Positions 1 through 13,442 of a DNA stretch of 64,000 nucleotides are shown here, one piece after another. Location of the stretch: contig NW_002060943.1 of NCBI RefSeq assembly GCF_000150275.1, positions 3,988,008 through 4,052,007 of the forward strand, read 5' to 3'. The position numbers were made by a program, and so were the translations under genes. How positions within the stretch are numbered: the first letter of the stretch is position 1; each line of letters starts with the position of its first letter. This DNA comes from Trichoplax adhaerens. Lineage: Eukaryota > Placozoa > Uniplacotomia > Trichoplacea > Trichoplacidae. The notes under the pieces are model-generated. The model did not search any database and had not been told where the DNA came from. It saw only the letters and a list, made by a program, of their open reading frames with translations.

Positions 1-255
1 AGCCCCCCCCCAAAATTAACCATACCAATATTTGATACTACATTTACAACATAACTTCTACTCGACATTATTCATTCTATTCTACACCCATATTGACATC
101 CAAAGTAGTGGAGATAGAGGTGTATCTAGGTATAGAATAGCGATCGATAGATATATATGCTCTAGACAATTACCTATCTAATAACTTTGTGTACTCTTAA
201 TTCAACCATTGCATCCAATTCATTTCCAACCCCCCCAAAAAATAATAATAATATC

Positions 256-3200
256 ATGATGAATTGCGACGCCATCCAAAACGTCACCGAACGCCAAGAC
301 AACGAAATCAACAATCAAATAAGTCATGATAGGAGCTATGCTATGATTCAGCAAGCCAATGCTAATCCTAGTGCAGAAAATAACCATCAAGCCTCCGCCA
401 ATACTGATCCATCATCCTTCAAAGATGATGATGATCCATCTGTAGATGAATTGGAAGAAGGGGAAGTCATTTCATCGTGCGAATCGGATGGGGAATTGAA
501 AAACGAAACTCCGAACCAAGAAACGCCTGATCGTAACTACCAGGACAATGCTGCTACTTTTTTCTCTCCTTCACTACCTGCTCAAGGAGAGAACAATCAT
601 GACAGTAATTACAATACTGACCATCATTACCCTGATGTCAATAGAAGTCAGCGATTTTGTGCTTATCCTTCACTCAACGAAGATAAATTAAACCAATTGC
701 AAAACGATCAAAGTAGTAAACCGCCAACAAAGAAAAAACGCGAGAATCGCTTTAGTAAGAAAAAACCCTCCAAGAATGCCCGTCGAAATAAAGCAGCACG
801 ACAACGTGCTCGCACCGCTGCTGCTGCTACTGCGACTCCCACTGGCGCTGGTCGTGGTAGTTTTCATGCAAAAGCAAAGAATAAAAATAAGAAAGCACCA
901 CCACCACCAGTAGAATCCAATCATTTCCCTCCTGGACCTGACATGGTTCATGGTAAGAAAGGCAAACCATCACTGCAAGCATCATCTCTTCTTTCTCGAC
1001 CATTACATCCTAACCACGATTCTATGCCACGACCAGAAACGATCTATCGTCGAGGACCTATGGACGATGTCGAAAACCCTATCGACGACTACGCGTATAC
1101 AACTGGTGGCTATCTGGAAGCAATGCATCCCCCTGTAGACAAGGTAAAGTCGCCATTTTTCAATTCCAATCTTCCTTTCAATAAGCATGGCTATAATTAT
1201 CATTTTCCCCCAATCTTGTTGACGGTAGCGCACTTTCCCATGCATTGTACTACTACTGTACAGTACATATAACAGTGGGAATGATCATGTTCATCGTCAA
1301 TTCTTTGTAGTTTTCAACATTCATCAATGAATTCAAGAAATGCAATAGGCTACTCTACACAATCTATAGACTATATGATGGTATTTGAGCAACATCGAGT
1401 ATCCTTTCGTCTTGTCGACTGTTCGATAGATCTGTATGAAATGAACAACTAACTCATTAGCTTATAGGGAAGCCTTTTCTTCTCCGATACGTCCAATACA
1501 CTACAGTACTGTATACTAACGCCTTGTAGCCCATGGCAACCTACTGTATCAGCGAGGCAGTGATTTGACATGGCTACTGTAGCTACCATGATGGCAGCAC
1601 TTCGTCCTACAGCGCTTTTTATGATGAGGATGATGATTGATAAACATAAAGTGTGCCTATTTTTAAACTCCAGTTCCGCAAAAATTCCATTCCACTCTCA
1701 TAAAATAGTGACAAATTGATTAACGACAATATTAACTTGTAAATATGCATATAGATAGAATAGAAGTGAACATGACCTACTGGTAATTCATTCGATTGTA
1801 TATCATAAAGATAGTTAAAGAGTGGTTACAATTAGTTGATATACATACAAGTGCTACGCTAGAACGTTAAAACTTGACCAATTCATAGGTTGCAATGATC
1901 GGAGAGTAATGTCACTTTTTATCTTATCCCATAATGGACGCTTCATATGGAGCCATATGAGCACCAATTGATGTATAACCACAGTCAAGATACTGTACTT
2001 TGGATGAATACTATAGTACTGGCCATTTCTATGCTTTGAAATAAAAGCGGATAAGATATACAATCAAAGTAATGCTCTACTTAACAAAATCATCGAATAA
2101 TTAATTGCTTTATATCTTTTGAAACAGTTTGGAAGAAATTTACCCGCGCCATCCAATATGCCTCCAAGATTTCACGGATTTGATATGGGGCCTGTAATAA
2201 ATGATAATCAAATTGATCTCAGAAATCAACTTGGCGATCATAATCCTCCGTTACCTCCACCACCACCACCTTTTTCGACATTAAAGCAACCGCCTATACT
2301 AGGACAAAGCGTAGATGATAATAATTTCAATGTATGTCCAATGACTATCGACTTGTTTTGCTATTACTGCCGTCTTCTGTTTATTATTGAATATTTACTA
2401 TCTACGTCTACGTATAGGCTTATGCAGTCTTGATCTGTACTGTTATAATTTTACACTTGGATAAAAAAATTTCATTTCATTGCGCCCGATTTTGACTACT
2501 ATAAGTTACGCATGGATCAATCCAATTGCTAAGATTGCGTCATGATCGACCTATTAGTTCGTTCACATATTTTGTGAATAGAAATGTTGCAGGCTGGAGA
2601 CCACCAGTTGTTGCTGCAGATTAAATTTATATTGTACTATAACTTCCTACTCTGCTTTTCCTTGAAACTTTATAGGAAATTGAAATACAACAATCTCGCA
2701 AGAGACAAGCTGAACATGAAGTCAAACCACGTTTCCAAAAGAGACATAAAGATAATAAAATGAAGCCAATACCTAAAGTTGTATGTAAATATTTTCAAGA
2801 AGGGCGTTGTTCTAAGGTGATGCATCCGATTTTAATGCAATGTATTCCTAAAGGGCTACAAGTTTCAATTGCATGGCCTAGAGACATCGTCTACCGCACA
2901 GTAATGTGATATCTATTTTTCTTCTTGCAACAGGGCGATGAGTGTACGTTCGCTCATGATGGAATACCTTCCATTAAGAAGAGGCAAGAACTCTGCAAGT
3001 ATTACGTCAGCGACAGCTGTAGTAAAGGTTCAAGCTGCCCCTTTATGCATGATATCCTTTTATTTTTACATGTACACGTACATCTTAACCATAATTTACC
3101 TGTACTTACATTATTCCTTCTATCTCGTGTTGTAATAGAGAATAAAACTCAATTTTTAAACGTAAACTCTCCATAATTGGCAACTAGATCAAGTGTTTGC

Positions 3201-5428
3201 CTTAACTTCTTCATACAGAATTTTCCCTGTAAATTTTTTCATACTAACTCGACATGTTATTCCGGTGATAAATGCAAATTCTCTCACGCTGAACTAAACG
3301 ATGAAGGACATCAGTTACTGTCACAGGTATAACCTATACGTTCATCTAGCATGCTAGCGCAACTTGTGATTCAAAACTTTATTACTCCTTTTAATGATTA
3401 CAATTATTCACCTTCTGTCCTCTAGTTTCTTAAATCAAGCAGAGAATCTGATGAACCCATAGATCCTATAGGGCCTGATGATCGTAGCAATGATGGCGTC
3501 ATCGCTGCTCCGAAAATTTTTAATTCTCTAAATGATTCATCTTATCAAGTGCCATCAATAAGAACCAATGAATCGGAAAAACTATCTCAAAATTTCCCAG
3601 ATCGAGCGTTGCCTGAAAGAATTAGTAACATTCAACTTCCTTATGGAAATCGTATGGACGATATGGAACACAAAGATAACACATCCAGACCTATCAAAAA
3701 TGAAAGTCAACCTGCAAGAAGTACTAGTACTGTTCGAGATCCCAGATTAAGACATCTACAAAATGCGGGTAGTGATCTTACTAATAAAACTAGATCTGTA
3801 AACATGGAAGATAAGATGGAAAATCGAAATGAAATAAGAGATAGACCAGGACTTACTGACGAACGTAGGCTTGAACGATCGTCAAATTTGCACGCAACTA
3901 CAAAGCAAGCGATACCCATTCGGGATCCTAGGCAACAGTTAGTAGTTTGGAAAAAAATTATTAAATAAAAGTCATATTGTAACGGCAACTTTATACATAT
4001 AGTATCACTAAGAATTCAATTTCTATTGTTATATCTTTTAGGCACCCTGGAAGTAGAATACGATCGAAAGAGGATCTTCATGGTCGTCCTCAAGCCATAA
4101 AGGAAAGCCATTTACTGCCAGAGCAAAAATCAACGTCGCGTGTTCTTGCAAGTCAGCAACAGTCGGAATCATGGGATGATCTTGGAAGGAGAAAGAGAGC
4201 GGTTGAAGGCAATAACCAACCTCGTACTGGTTACCGATCAGCACCTAATGAAGATAAAAATTTTGGTCCATCTAGCTTGCATCGCTCTGAACAAGAATAT
4301 GCTTCATTTCAGAGACAAAGAGCTCGAACTGGTGGCGCTAATAATCAAGTACTACCTGATGACGAAGAATCCTACGGAAATTCAAGATCAAATCCAGTAG
4401 ATAAATCGACACGCCAAGGAAAACAGGCTCCAACATCTAGTGAAGTATTTCAAGATATGAGAGGTTTAGGCCACCCTGGTCCTGATTATCCGTCACAGCG
4501 ATCACATGATAACATTGCTCGAGAACCGTTACGTAAAGGTAGTGGATTTACACCAATGTCACATCCAGTATATGAGGAACAATATATGAAACCGCCCGCT
4601 GGAAGATCAGTTGGAGAGTTGTCAAGAGCTCCGAGACCTCGTATACCAGAAGATCCTAGAAACGTAAGACCTGGATTTCAAGCGCACGGTACTAATCCCG
4701 AATCATCATTACCTTCGGAGGACAGCTATAATGATCATCAGCATAAAATACCTGACAACATGGCTTTAAAACAACGATATAGAAAAAATGATCCTGCGAA
4801 TATGAAAAATCAAGCACATACTCAGCAATATTTGGAAGAACATAAATATGGCGATAATAGTAGCGTTGAAGCTAAGCCAAGATCACAGCAATTCGATCCA
4901 CGAAAAGATGATAGACAATTGAAAGAACCTACTGCACCAGCTAGGCGTGTAGCTGCTGGTACAACTCGACCGAAAGATCCAAGATTAGCGAGGTTGGAAA
5001 ATGTCGATTCTGCGCATGCAAATCCTGCAACAGCTGAGAGATTTCCGAAAGATCCACGGATAGGAGCACTAAAAGATTTTGGTGCCCGTCGTCAGCCAAC
5101 TACTGAAGCTTCTATTATTAAAGACCCAAGACTGCAGTACTATGATTCTCCAGGAGATACTGACTCCCATAATAAACCTGTAAACACAAATACGTTACCT
5201 AAAAATAAAACTTCAAGTAAAGATATAGAACAACCTTGGGACACTGGAAAAAACACTGGGTATGAGCGGGTAACCGATAGTAAAGCTGATGTGTCGAAGG
5301 AAGCGGCTGAATCTGCAGAATTAGCTCTCAAGTCCAGTGCATTATCAACAAGACATAAATTAAATCCGGGCAGTACTATCTCTGACCAATTTCGTATACT
5401 AGACCCGAGAGCCTCTAGTTTTGTTTAG
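256..5428 (+). CDS. ZC3H4: CCCH zinc-finger protein, ZC3H4/ZC3H6 (suppressor of sable) family
   Basis: Seven coding exons can be joined in frame: 256-1143, 2128-2331, 2676-2816, 2934-3051, 3217-3326, 3426-3937 and 4042-5428 (1119 residues). The ATG at 256 is the first in a frame that has a TAG at 163. Residues 1-364 are acidic then Lys/Arg-rich, with a poly-Pro stretch near 2260. Three tandem CCCH fingers follow: C401-C409-C415-H419, C432-C440-C446-H450 and C455-C464-C470-H474, with the family signature MHENFPCKFFH linking fingers 2 and 3. The C-terminal half is disordered and carries repeated RDPR/KDPRL motifs (near 3737, 3920, 4975, 5050, 5120) as in ZC3H4, ZC3H6 and Drosophila Su(sable). 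Family members are nuclear and promote early termination or decay of unproductive transcripts. The intron 3052-3216 is AT-AC. ZC3H4 versus ZC3H6 cannot be settled; this may be the single pre-duplication ancestor. Confidence 0.9.
3052..3216 (+). other. U12-type AT-AC intron in the ZC3H4-like gene
   Basis: The exon ends at G3051 and the intron begins ATATCCTTTT, the minor-spliceosome 5' site consensus. Near the 3' end GCCTTAACTT (3199-3208) matches the U12 branch-site consensus, with the branch adenosine about 12 nt before the terminal AC at 3215-3216. Splicing here gives codon GAG and restores finger 2-MHENFPC-finger 3 exactly as in the family. The GT dinucleotides further into the intron do not give this join, and an AG at 3217-3218 would leave the phase wrong. 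Confidence 0.88.
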
Positions 5429-6277
5429 ATCTTCATATGGTTTCTATTCAGCGATATTTTCTATGTAGTCATTTTTTCAGTGCTATATAATCTATCTGAA
5501 TATTTGTGTATTGCGAAAGGCTTATTTAAAATATTATCATTTGCACGTTAGTATAGCTATATATTATAACCTAATTTGTAAGATGTTTCTAAAAGTAGTT
5601 GTTTTACCACCAGAGAATTCAACTACGCGTTGACTAGTCTGTAAAAATGTGTTAAAATATATCAATTTGAAAATTGGATTTAATCTGGACTTTATGCATG
5701 ATCGAATTATTTTATATATCAGGGATACATTATTAACACGTTTCAATTATGACAATCACGATCGCCAATAAACTAAATTGTACAGTAGAAGGTGATAAAA
5801 ATAAATAAATTGTACGCTCCCTACCTGCAAAGCAAATTTATTGTCGCTATCACATTATAAATTTTATTTTATTCTTTACAATAGGTATGAAGGTAACATA
5901 ATTTGTCAATCAACAAATTTTCTCTACTATTAAATAAATTAATGAAAAGTTCTAACTTGGTACTGCAGTTTGTTTAATGTATATGGAATATTATTCAATG
6001 ATTTTTTTCGTGATAATAGAATAATACACACAGATGCCATTATATTACAAGTTTTATTATTTGCTATATAGGAAATAATAAAATTCGTTAACAAATCATC
6101 TCTACCGTTAAATAAAATGATGGAAAGTTTTAAAATTTTTATATTGTAGTCTGTTGTGTATAGAGAATATTATTTGTTTATTTGTAATAACAGAGTAAAT
6201 GATTGAACGAGATAACATTTATACAAATCGGAAAGCAGCTTTGTCCTCATTCATACTGACAATAATTATTCAGGCAG
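5429..6277. other. Convergent 3' UTR spacer between ZC3H4-like and ZW10
   Basis: AT-rich sequence between two stop codons facing each other. It holds AATAAA at 5767-5772, a plausible polyadenylation signal for the plus-strand gene about 340 nt after its stop, and further AATAAA copies near 5800 and 5932. TTTATT copies near 5860 and 6050 could serve the minus-strand gene. No coding signal was seen. Confidence 0.5.
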
Positions 6278-9200
6278 TTAATGCAGCGTTTTGATGCTGT
6301 TAATTGCCGTTGATCTTTGCTTGGTATTTTGGAACAAAGCACGGATTAAGGAATGCACTTCTGGCGCAGTAAATGCAGCGGACAATGTGCTCTACAATTT
6401 TAAAAGTAAATCACATAACGGGGTGTTGAAACTTGTAAGTCTGTCAGCGATTATTATATTTTTTAATCAGTATAAACGATAATTGGAGCTACAACGTACT
6501 AACGCGATATTTAAACTACATAGTGAGATAGTGTCCTTATATACCTGTGGAGTATTCCATCTCTCAACAATTCCTTTAAGATTAAATGCCAATATTAGAG
6601 CTAGCTCCGATAGTTTGTTCCAACCAGATACATGGTTTGATATTTCCTGGTCCTAATAAAGTGATTAAATGTCAATTTCACTATATTTCATCCAATTGAA
6701 GTGTTAAATTTGCATCAACTTACCAAGTTGTCGTCATTCTTGATAATACCACTGTATAATTCCAATATCTTACTTTTAGTGAGTTCTAATAAGTCATGAA
6801 TCAGATGTCCATCGTCTTCAGAGATATCCTACGTAGGGAAAAATTATCCATTTATGAACTTAAAGAACGAAGTAAGCATGATGGCAACAGTGGTAAATAG
6901 AAATCAATGTAGAAATAATACTTCAAACCTCAATTTGGACAATTTTATTTACGACATCGACAATTAGTGTATTCGTCAAGTCCTCAATCAATTTCATGCA
7001 TAACTTTATCGGCAAGACGTCGAACCAGACTCTACTTAAATGATTTAACTGGTGAAAAGCCTGCTCTAGATGTTGCGAAATATCATTAGATCGATTATTT
7101 TCAGCTATTTCATTCCAGCTGGCAGTGGAATTGAGGCAGTTCTTGATAATCTGCTCTTGACGTTGCTGCAAAAGTCATTAAATTGTAGAATACATACGGC
7201 GAAGAAAGACGCTAAACTGAAAGATACCTACTTACCAACTGCTGTGAAAGACATTGCTGACCACTACTGCGAAGGAATGGTACAATGTCAACAAATGTAG
7301 CAGCTCCATTCGATAATGGAGGCGGCAAATGATCACGAAATTCAGCACCAAGTGTTAAAAGGTGATGACTAACATACATGCAGTTATTATAATGCAAAGC
7401 TGATAACTGTGGAATAGTTTCCTGATAATGAAAATAAAAATAAGGAAAAAATTTTTTACCAACAATTAATATTTTTAGACGAGAATTACTACTGTAATAT
7501 AGCAACTTACTAAATTCATCTTATGATATGCGGGGGTTACTTCAAGATATAAATCGAACATATTGCGTGTTGCATAAAACAGTTGTATAGCGCTAAAAAG
7601 CAGTAACATATCCAACTGATAATTAATCTTAACTGAAGCAACATAAAGACATATAATAAGAGAAAGTAATGAAATTTTACCAGTCCGGAGTAGATTTTAC
7701 AGCCTCTTGTAAGGTTTCATACGCGAGCGACATCAATTCGCAAATATTGGTGCTTACTCTGCATTGAGGAAAAAGAAATAGGGACATTTCTAATGTTTTC
7801 GGGTTCTCTGTAGCAGCGTTTTCGTCAATTTGATGTAATTCCTGAAAGATTATAAATTTGTATCAGCAATTTTATTTTATCATGGCGAAGATTTCAATTA
7901 GTGATCAGGTAGTAAAATTTGAGCGCTTTCAACCTTCAAAGCCGAATCATCCGGTTGGCTCCATTCATCTAATTTGAAAAATGAAGCAATCTGTTTTATT
8001 ATTTACGTATGATATAATAATTTAAAGTCAATTATTACTTTGACTTGATAGACAGTTCCTAATTTCTACGGTATAATTACCGAATAAAGCTTTATCAGGG
8101 GATATTTGTGTTTGCTGAGTATTATATAAATCACTCTTAAGTAAATCTCGAGCTGTGACCAACAGATCTTGCACCTGATAATTTATTCCGAAATATTTAA
8201 TTTAGCTGATAAAATATCAGAAGGATATTAAAAGTTCCTGATGTGATCTAACCTGTTTATTAGCGAAATTCATGTTTACGTGTTTTGTATAGTCAGTTAA
8301 CGTATCAATAGTTTCTTCCAAATATCCTATGAATAATTGTTTAATAAGTATCCACTACCTCTAAGATTTTATAAAAATTTTAATCTCGGTAATATACTAT
8401 CAATCCTACTCTTACCCAATCCTTTGAGAGTATATTCAAATAGAGTTGTTTGATTAGAAATTTCCGCATAGTTTTCCAACTAGAAAATGATATTCAATAA
8501 TTTTTAAAGGATTGATACACAATACATAATTTAGAAGTGTGGATTTAATTCATGATGCTGCAAGTCAAATAGTATGAAAAAGTATTAAGAATAAAGCACC
8601 TCGGAAAAAGATGTTGGTATTGAAGCTGCTAAATATTCCTCTATAATAGATTTGGATAACGTTGGCCAAATGATAAGACCTAACAAATCCATAAGCAAAT
8701 TAGTAGGAGTTAATTATGTTTTACAAAAATAAATTTCTAATCTAATATTTTTCTTACCCAATATCGAAAGTAAAGGTTTTGACACTTTCGTATCATCTTT
8801 ATCTTCTTCTGTGTTGACTGTCACTTTAATGCGATCAAACACTTGGTCATGCAAGAAGACTAATACCTCTACCAGCCTGTTATAATAGTTATCTTATTTT
8901 GCAAGATGACAAAAAAAGTTTTGTAAAATTCAACACACAAAATATCGTAAAATTGTAAAGTTATGTCATTATTTAATAGAAAGAAATACCTGGAGAAATG
9001 GATTTTTCACTTTGTTTTCTTTTCATAGATAAGCTAACTACGAAGTGCAGTTTGGTTTCCTTAGAGTAATATATAGACATCAAGTATGAAATGTGTAATC
9101 CTATGCTATTTAGTTATTCAATGTTAGTTATGAAATTTTTAGAGCCTATGTGTTTGTGATACCGTTTTGGATTTTTCTTGTGCAGGCTTGACGCTAGCGA

Positions 9201-11441
9201 ATTGAGGTATAACAGAATGGATACAATGAATAGTAGCAAAAGTTACAAAAATTTTGTAAAGATATTTTACCTAGATTCAGCGATTAACGGCTTTAGAACA
9301 TAACGTAGCAACTTCTTGGCTAGAATCCAAAATAAACGTTAGAAATACGAGTAGGTACAGGAGAATAAGATATACTATAGTTTTAAAGTAGCATTATATA
9401 TCAGAATAATTAGTACCGAAAGTATTTAATTTCGGACGCAACATGCCAAGAATCTAGTAAAAATATTAGTATAAATGTTATCAACAGCATAACTACATGC
9501 TTTCAATCAGTTATAACTGAAAATATTGGCTACTGGCAATTATTGAACAATCATTTCATTGTACCTCCATAGCAGTTACCACCGGTTGAATTTTATTTTC
9601 ACTATCATCACCCTCTAACAACAATAACAGCATTGAGTGTTTTATAGAATATGATAGTCATATTCTGATTACTACTGTGTGAAAAATAGTCCGAATTCAT
9701 TATTTTACAGTGACTTTTTATTGGTAGCACTTTACAATCGCTTAGAAGGCAAAAACTAGCTAACTACCTTACCTTGTATTAAATCAGCACAAACTTTTAT
9801 TTCTGTTCCTAAAAGAATTTTCTCAGGCGTACTTAACGAAATCTGAGGTAAGGCCCATGAAATGCTCTTATCCCACTCTGATTCTAGTATTGACTGTAAG
9901 TTTGCCCTTTTCCTTCTAGCTTCTTGCTACAATGGAAATTGGATCTTAATACTTAAGTGATAAAGTTGAGTTTAATGTAAACGTATATAAAATTATAGCA
10001 GCCAAGTCGTTCGCTTCAAGGTACTGTGAATGTATACTGGGAAAAGTTGAATAATGCAATCTACACAGTTTACCTACCCTTAAAGCTTTAAAAATTTTAG
10101 CATCGCAATTTCCGTATACTTCGCTCAACATGTGTTGCTAAAATTTATTAAATCAATTATTAGAGCAAATATATTAAGGAAGCCTTACAATGGATTTTGG
10201 GATTAGAGTGTAATCTTGATAGCACAGGTAAATGCAACTAATCGTGCTATTGTTGGATGATTGTCTAAATAAGTTGAAATCAACTTACAGCTTCAACAAT
10301 ACAATTGGCAGCTAGATCAAATTCTTTATGATCCAAGCGTAAGGAAAAGCTTGATAAAAGTTCATTTATCTAGCAGGTAAGACATGAACGATTTTTATAA
10401 TAGTACAATTGATAGGGGAATATTCTCGTTATTCTTGTTTCTATAATCTTGGATATTGCCTTTTCCTTACCTGACTTAAGCGTGTTAATGCTTCAACAAT
10501 GACAGTTACCATTTTCAAGTTGTCTTGCACTGATATTTGCTCATTCTTTGCAGTTTTCAACAAGGGTTTAATATCACCCTAAGAAGGATAACAAGAAGAG
10601 TGAAAATAATGCGATAATATCTATAGCAAAAGCTGATGGTTGTTGTCGAGGTTCGTTAGCTGGAATTAATTTTGGCAAGTAGACTAGCCTTGAATTAGTG
10701 AAAATAGAGACAGCAGGGAATACGGGTACTATAGGTAATTGGCTGATTTTGCCTAGACTGACACAGTTAGGATAATGGCTAGGGTAAAACGTTGAAATGG
10801 GGTGAAAGGAATTGCGTTTACTTGAATGCAAGTGTACAGTAGAATTCTGAAATGTAGATATAGTGTATTTAACGGCTACTATGGATTAATTGCATCATAA
10901 GTAGGGTTTGTAATATTTGATCAATCTAGCTTATTGATGATTGAAGTAAGTATTGAAGAAACGTCAATATTGTAGACTATCAACATCAGTAGATCTTGGT
11001 ATTGAGTAACTAGTATAACCCTGAGTCAATGACAAGACACTACAATTGGGTAACTTGTTGTCGTATACTGATACAATGTATCCCGAGTAGAGGAGGTTAG
11101 AGGTCCTTACCTGCATCTTCTTACTGACATTGCGTAACTTAACATCCATTTCTTTAACTTTAAGATGCAATTCATTCATAGTGTTGTAGGTATGGATAAA
11201 TTCATCATACTGCTTCATGATGGTACTGTAAATATGGCCCTAAGATATTGAAATAGTTATGATGATATATCATCAAGGTTTCAATCTTTGTCATTTCATA
11301 CCGCCAAACTGATACATCATGACAGTTTGAATTGTATTAAATCACCTTTAACTCATTAGCACTACGCCATAATGACGATAAGATTTCATCAGCGTCCTCT
11401 CCTTTATCAACATTTTGCTTCTTCGTGTCAGGAGTCTCCAT
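6278..11441 (-). CDS. ZW10: Centromere/kinetochore protein ZW10 homolog
   Basis: Twenty-three exons give about 748 residues (human about 779). From the start: 11441-11346, 11239-11111, 10578-10471, 10369-10289, 10237-10189, about 10118-10078, 9926-9773, 9614-9565, 9453-9417, 9319-9271, 8876-8758, 8679-8600, 8479-8416, 8326-8253, 8174-8081, 7968-7934, 7841-7681, 7592-7511, 7421-7236, 7165-6929, 6828-6724, 6652-6545, 6391-6278. The N-terminal third is helical. Family-diagnostic stretches are SALHYNNCMYVSHHLLTLG, NGAATFVDIVPF, AIQLFYATRNMFDLY, VWFDVLPIKL and the C-terminal SLIRALFQNT. ZW10 acts in the RZZ complex that recruits dynein and Mad1/Mad2 to kinetochores, and in the NRZ tether for Golgi-to-ER vesicles at the ER. 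The start ATG lies in a good context (gccATGG). Only the exon 5/6 junction is uncertain. It is convergent with the ZC3H4-like gene. Confidence 0.93.
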
Positions 11442-11692
11442 GGCAGCTGGAAGGTAGAACTAGTTGCTGGAAGTGGTCCGTTCCGATCCCACTGTATACC
11501 AAATTACCAATACGATGGTAGTATGGTAGTATAGGGTATAATGGGAGAGATTGAATGTTGCCTTAGCGTTGGATTCAGCCATAAATCAGTATAGCGCTGA
11601 CCACCGTTAGTAGAGCTTTCGAAATCGTATCAAGGGGTACTTACACCTGAACAGAATCTGTCTTTCTGTCCGTATAGCGAACACCTACTGTA

Positions 11693-11727
11693 ACCCTTAC
11701 CCTAACCTTGCCCATGTTAGGGTTAGA
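11693..11727. repeat. Telomere-like degenerate TTAGGG/CCCTAA inverted pair
   Basis: Read on the plus strand, this shows ACCCTTACCCTAACC, a short spacer, then GTTAGGGTTAG. The two arms are CCCTAA-type and TTAGGG-type telomere-like units facing each other. A second stretch of GGGTTAGGATTAGG type lies at about 15848-15870. Both are only two or three units long. Confidence 0.4.
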
Positions 11728-12989
11728 GCAGTTGTGGACGGTGAATTTTTCCACATTTTGCTACAAGCAAATGTATCAAAATTGGGGGGTTTTCGGCAAT
11801 AAATTTTAAATTTTATAGCGAACGAAAGAGAATGAGTTCATTTACAAGGATCCGCCGTCAAAATGTCTGTACTGTAGACTGATCCTAGAAGTCTTTTCTA
11901 CTCCATGAGTTGGTTATTTTGCCAGTGCTATCTTGGGATATGGAGTTCAAATGTAACAGTATCGGGGGATGCCGACCAAAATCTTTCCTGAGCTTAGCTA
12001 CTGGAGAGATCTGGATCGTTCTACATGCAAGCAGTAACTAACGTTAGCAGATAGAAATATCTTATTTCTCGTGCAATCGATTTGATTTTATTACTTCGGT
12101 CAGAAGAAATCGCTCTGTCAATAACCTCTGTTGGATGTGCTTCGTCCTAGACTGCTGGTATTTTAGTAGCCCATGGCTATACAGTAAATTGTAGTATTGT
12201 GATGGTGGCGATTGAATGCATTTGGACTACTGCGATTTCTCGCTTCTGTCGCTAACGAAATGGACATTATCGCCTATAGAAATGTAGAAGACAATTTGAT
12301 ATCTCAGATTACTACTACCCGGGACTTTTAACTTTAAGGATCGATTTTTGTCCCAAAGTTGCTTTTGCTGTAATTTAGTACTCTATAGTTTATATATACA
12401 GTATTTAAAATGCGAACATAGCGCGCCAAAACGGTTCGGTCCAAATCTCTGTCTGTGGGTAGAGTAATAAGGACCGTATTGTGCAAAATGAGCTGTCAGC
12501 CATTAGAATATCCTTTTGGATGTTGTACTACACTCTACAGTATGTTGCAAGGATGACAAGAGAAGGTGAAGGGCATGACAATCGCTTTGCACACAACCGA
12601 ATCTAGCCTACAGGCTGCAATTAGCCAATTTAGAAGGTTTAAAAGTCTAGTTTTATTTTCATGGAAATAGGATCGAATTTTAAAAGTTTATGTGCAGCAT
12701 TGCCGATGATACGAGCATTATCGACGGTGAGTCCATAGTCTAGGTAGGCTAGAATGATGTTGTAGTTGCTGTAGAGTAGAACAACTACACCATCATTGTA
12801 TCCTACCTACACCTGTTTTAGACTACAAGTATCTGCTTGCAGCAATGTTGGACTGCAATGTTACTTGAATTAAAAATACACAAAATGCACTGGATGAAAA
12901 ATCAGGATCAAGTGCCTGAGATATCATCTCTTTCTTAGTTTTATTCCACTGCCAAGGACTGTACAGTATATCGTGGCAGGACTGCAATG

Positions 12990-13310
12990 TGTCCAAATCG
13001 AAGAAGAGGTTCGAGACGTCTTGTCCTGATCGAAGAAGAGATTTAAGAGACGTCTTGTCCTGATAGAGAAGAGATTTAAGAGGCGTCTCATCAAATAATG
13101 ATAGAAGTCAGAGAGGTCTTGTCATGATCGAAGAGGTTCAAGAGACGTCTTATCAAATAATGATAGAGGTCAGAGAGGTCTTGTCATGATCGAAGAAGAG
13201 GTTAGAGATGCCTTGTCATGATAAAAGTAAAGGTCAGAGACGTCCTGTCATGATAGAAGAAGAGGTCAAAAACGTCTTGTCATGATGGAAGAAGAGGTCA
13301 GAGAGAGACT
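12990..13310. repeat. Degenerate ~35-40 bp tandem repeat with GACGTC cores
   Basis: About eight imperfect units share the pattern GAAGAAGAGGTCAGAGACGT then CTTGTCATGAT. The units differ by small indels, and two adjoining units carry a CAAATAATGATAGA insert. It is not in a reading frame of any gene. The GACGTC core is self-complementary. Confidence 0.75.
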
Positions 13311-13442
13311 GCTGGTAGCCTACACTACAACAGAGGTCAAGAGCGGAGACGGACTACGCTGACGGTAGCGATCCGATCCGGTCCGAGACGGACCACTCCG
13401 GTTTTCTTGATCGATCCTACAGTACACTGTACTGTACAGTAG

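Noticed and set aside
8081-8175. Apparent frameshift in ZW10 exon 15
   Set aside because: On rechecking the bases at 8158-8163 (GACC followed by AACAG) the frame is intact; the shift was a reading slip.
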